Source: DASZMJ01 sp035551935 | GTDB lineage: Bacteria; Planctomycetota; Planctomycetia; Isosphaerales; Isosphaeraceae | Assembly (NCBI GenBank): GCA_035551935.1 | Contig: DASZMJ010000485.1 | Location: forward strand, 1-8,331 | Length of the DNA: 8,331 nt | Direction: 5' to 3' | Part shown: piece after piece, positions 7,606 through 8,331 of the stretch | Numbering within the stretch: position 1 is the stretch's first letter | Layout: every line of letters begins with the position of its first letter | Made by a program: the position numbers and the translations under genes | Notes under the pieces: model-generated | Told to the model about the DNA's origin: nothing | Seen by the model: only the letters and a program-made list of their open reading frames with translations | Database searches by the model: none

Positions 7606-8331
7606 TCACCGCTTGCCCCACACGTCCGCCAGGTCCTCCGAGGCGGCGCGGCGGATGCCGTTGTCGGAGAGGACGTCCTCGGTGGCCTGCTCCATCTCGG
7701 CGCGGTCGAAGACGATGGTCTCGGCGCCCTTCTCGGCGAAGTGGATGCGGATGTATTTGTCCTTGCAGTCGCGCAACGTCTCGGCGAGGTGGCGGAGGTT
7801 GCGGACCTTGACGCCGTTGACGGCGTCGACGACCTGGGTGGCGGGGTCGGAGTAGCCCTGGGCGACGCGGTGCGGGAACATCGGCGCGGCGACGACGACG
7901 AGTTGCTCGCCCGCGAACCGCGACGACGCCACGCGCCGCGTCACCAAGGGGCTGTCGCGGAGGCTCATGAACGTCGCGAAGTGGCCCATGGCGTTCTCGA
8001 ACACCTGCACATAATCCTGGGTCGCGGCCGAGAAGACCAGGGGGCCGTAGATGAAGTACGAGGGGTAGGCGCCGTCGAGGCCCGGGATCAGCAGGTCGCG
8101 GCGGCGGTGGGTCGGCACCTCGAGGGCCAGCTCCTTGCCGTCGCGGACGACCGTCAACGGGACCTTGCCCCCTTTGTCGAGGCGGGGGACGAGGTACTGG
8201 AAGCCCAGCCGCAGGCCGTTGTCGAGCTTGACGTGGCCGCCGTCGTCGACCGGAGAATCGCCGACCTTGGTGATGAGGTCCATCGGCTTCAAGGGGCTCG
8301 ACTCGGGCCGGTCCGGGGCGCTGACGACGAT
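7606..8331 (-). CDS. Deg9/HtrA-like serine protease, C-terminal PDZ part (N-terminus beyond the window)
   Basis: The frame is open to the window edge at 8331, giving 241 residues of a longer protein. A TTG at 8292 is the first start-like codon inside the window, but it falls within a PDZ domain (SPLKPMDLITKVGDSPVDD), so the true start lies beyond the window, where a trypsin-like protease domain is expected. After the first PDZ core (about 15-60 in the visible part) comes PSYFIYGPLVFS, then GEQLVVVA and a second PDZ-like region with VNGVKVRNLRHL, and a tail with NGIRRAASEDL. This layout resembles plant Deg9/Deg2-type proteases and their bacterial relatives, in which the second PDZ controls oligomer assembly; the likeness is judged from memory. 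No catalytic residues are visible here. Role by family: protein quality control, probably in the periplasm. The membrane-protein gene follows 61 nt downstream. Confidence 0.82.
   Translation of the reverse strand: MVVSAPDRPESSPLKPMDLITKVGDSPVDDGGHVKLDNGLRLGFQYLVPRLDKGGKVPLTVVRDGKELALEVPTHRRRDLLIPGLDGAYPSYFIYGPLVFSAATQDYVQVFENAMGHFATFMSLRDSPLVTRRVASSRFAGEQLVVVAAPMFPHRVAQGYSDPATQVVDAVNGVKVRNLRHLAETLRDCKDKYIRIHFAEKGAETIVFDRAEMEQATEDVLSDNGIRRAASEDLADVWGKR

Noticed and set aside
4908..7811. A 967-codon open frame on the plus strand
   Set aside because: It overlaps the well-supported PPC decarboxylase and, antisense, the membrane protein. Its translation is almost only Arg, Gly, Pro and Ala, typical of a shadow frame in GC-rich DNA.
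8281..8292. A translation start of the Deg9-like gene at TTG8292 or ATG8283
   Set aside because: Both fall inside the PDZ domain, and the same frame stays open with PDZ-like sequence to the window edge, so the real start lies outside.

Overview
The window is very GC-rich (about 75% in the parts of the kinase domain I counted) and looks like bacterial chromosome from a planctomycete, probably of the Isosphaeraceae/Gemmatales type. The clues are a Ser/Thr kinase fused to a sulfatase-modifying-factor (FGE-like) domain, a eukaryote-like PPC decarboxylase, a Deg9-like protease tail, and long intergenic gaps with GC-rich coding. The taxonomic call is inference. No rRNA, tRNA, CRISPR array, transposase or reverse transcriptase was recognised.

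Layout: (1) 13-2262 (+), a transmembrane Hanks-type Ser/Thr kinase whose outer half is an FGE/C-type-lectin-fold domain. Its start codon lies in the loop of a perfect 10-bp inverted repeat. (2) 2263-2591, a non-coding stretch with phased GCGGAG repeats followed by a strikingly AT-rich island (18% GC over 2381-2430). (3) 2592-3410 (+), a two-gene unit: an acidic, lysine-free helical protein followed 21 nt later by a basic MazF/PemK-like protein, read here as a candidate toxin-antitoxin module with an unrecognised antitoxin. (4) 3478-4314 (+), a stand-alone Mrr-type nuclease with a coiled-coil front half. (5) 4315-4627, non-coding, containing the clearest promoter of the window. (6) 4628-4867 (+), a 79-residue orphan protein with a near-perfect Shine-Dalgarno sequence. 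(7) 4942-5592 (+), a monofunctional phosphopantothenoylcysteine decarboxylase of the eukaryotic HAL3/PPCDC type. (8) On the minus strand, converging on it, a Deg9-like PDZ protease (8331 down to 7606, N-terminus outside the window) followed by a polytopic membrane protein (7544 down to 5607).

How the genes may work together: 2592-4314 reads as a small defence or stress cluster (MazF-like pair plus Mrr-like nuclease). The kinase-FGE gene next to it is a signalling receptor of unknown ligand. The right half is housekeeping: CoA synthesis, periplasmic protein quality control, and an envelope or glycan-related membrane protein. The most novel candidates are the acidic partner of the MazF-like protein, the kinase-FGE receptor with its start-codon hairpin, and the orphan 79-residue protein. 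All family calls come from reading motifs by eye; no database search was run.
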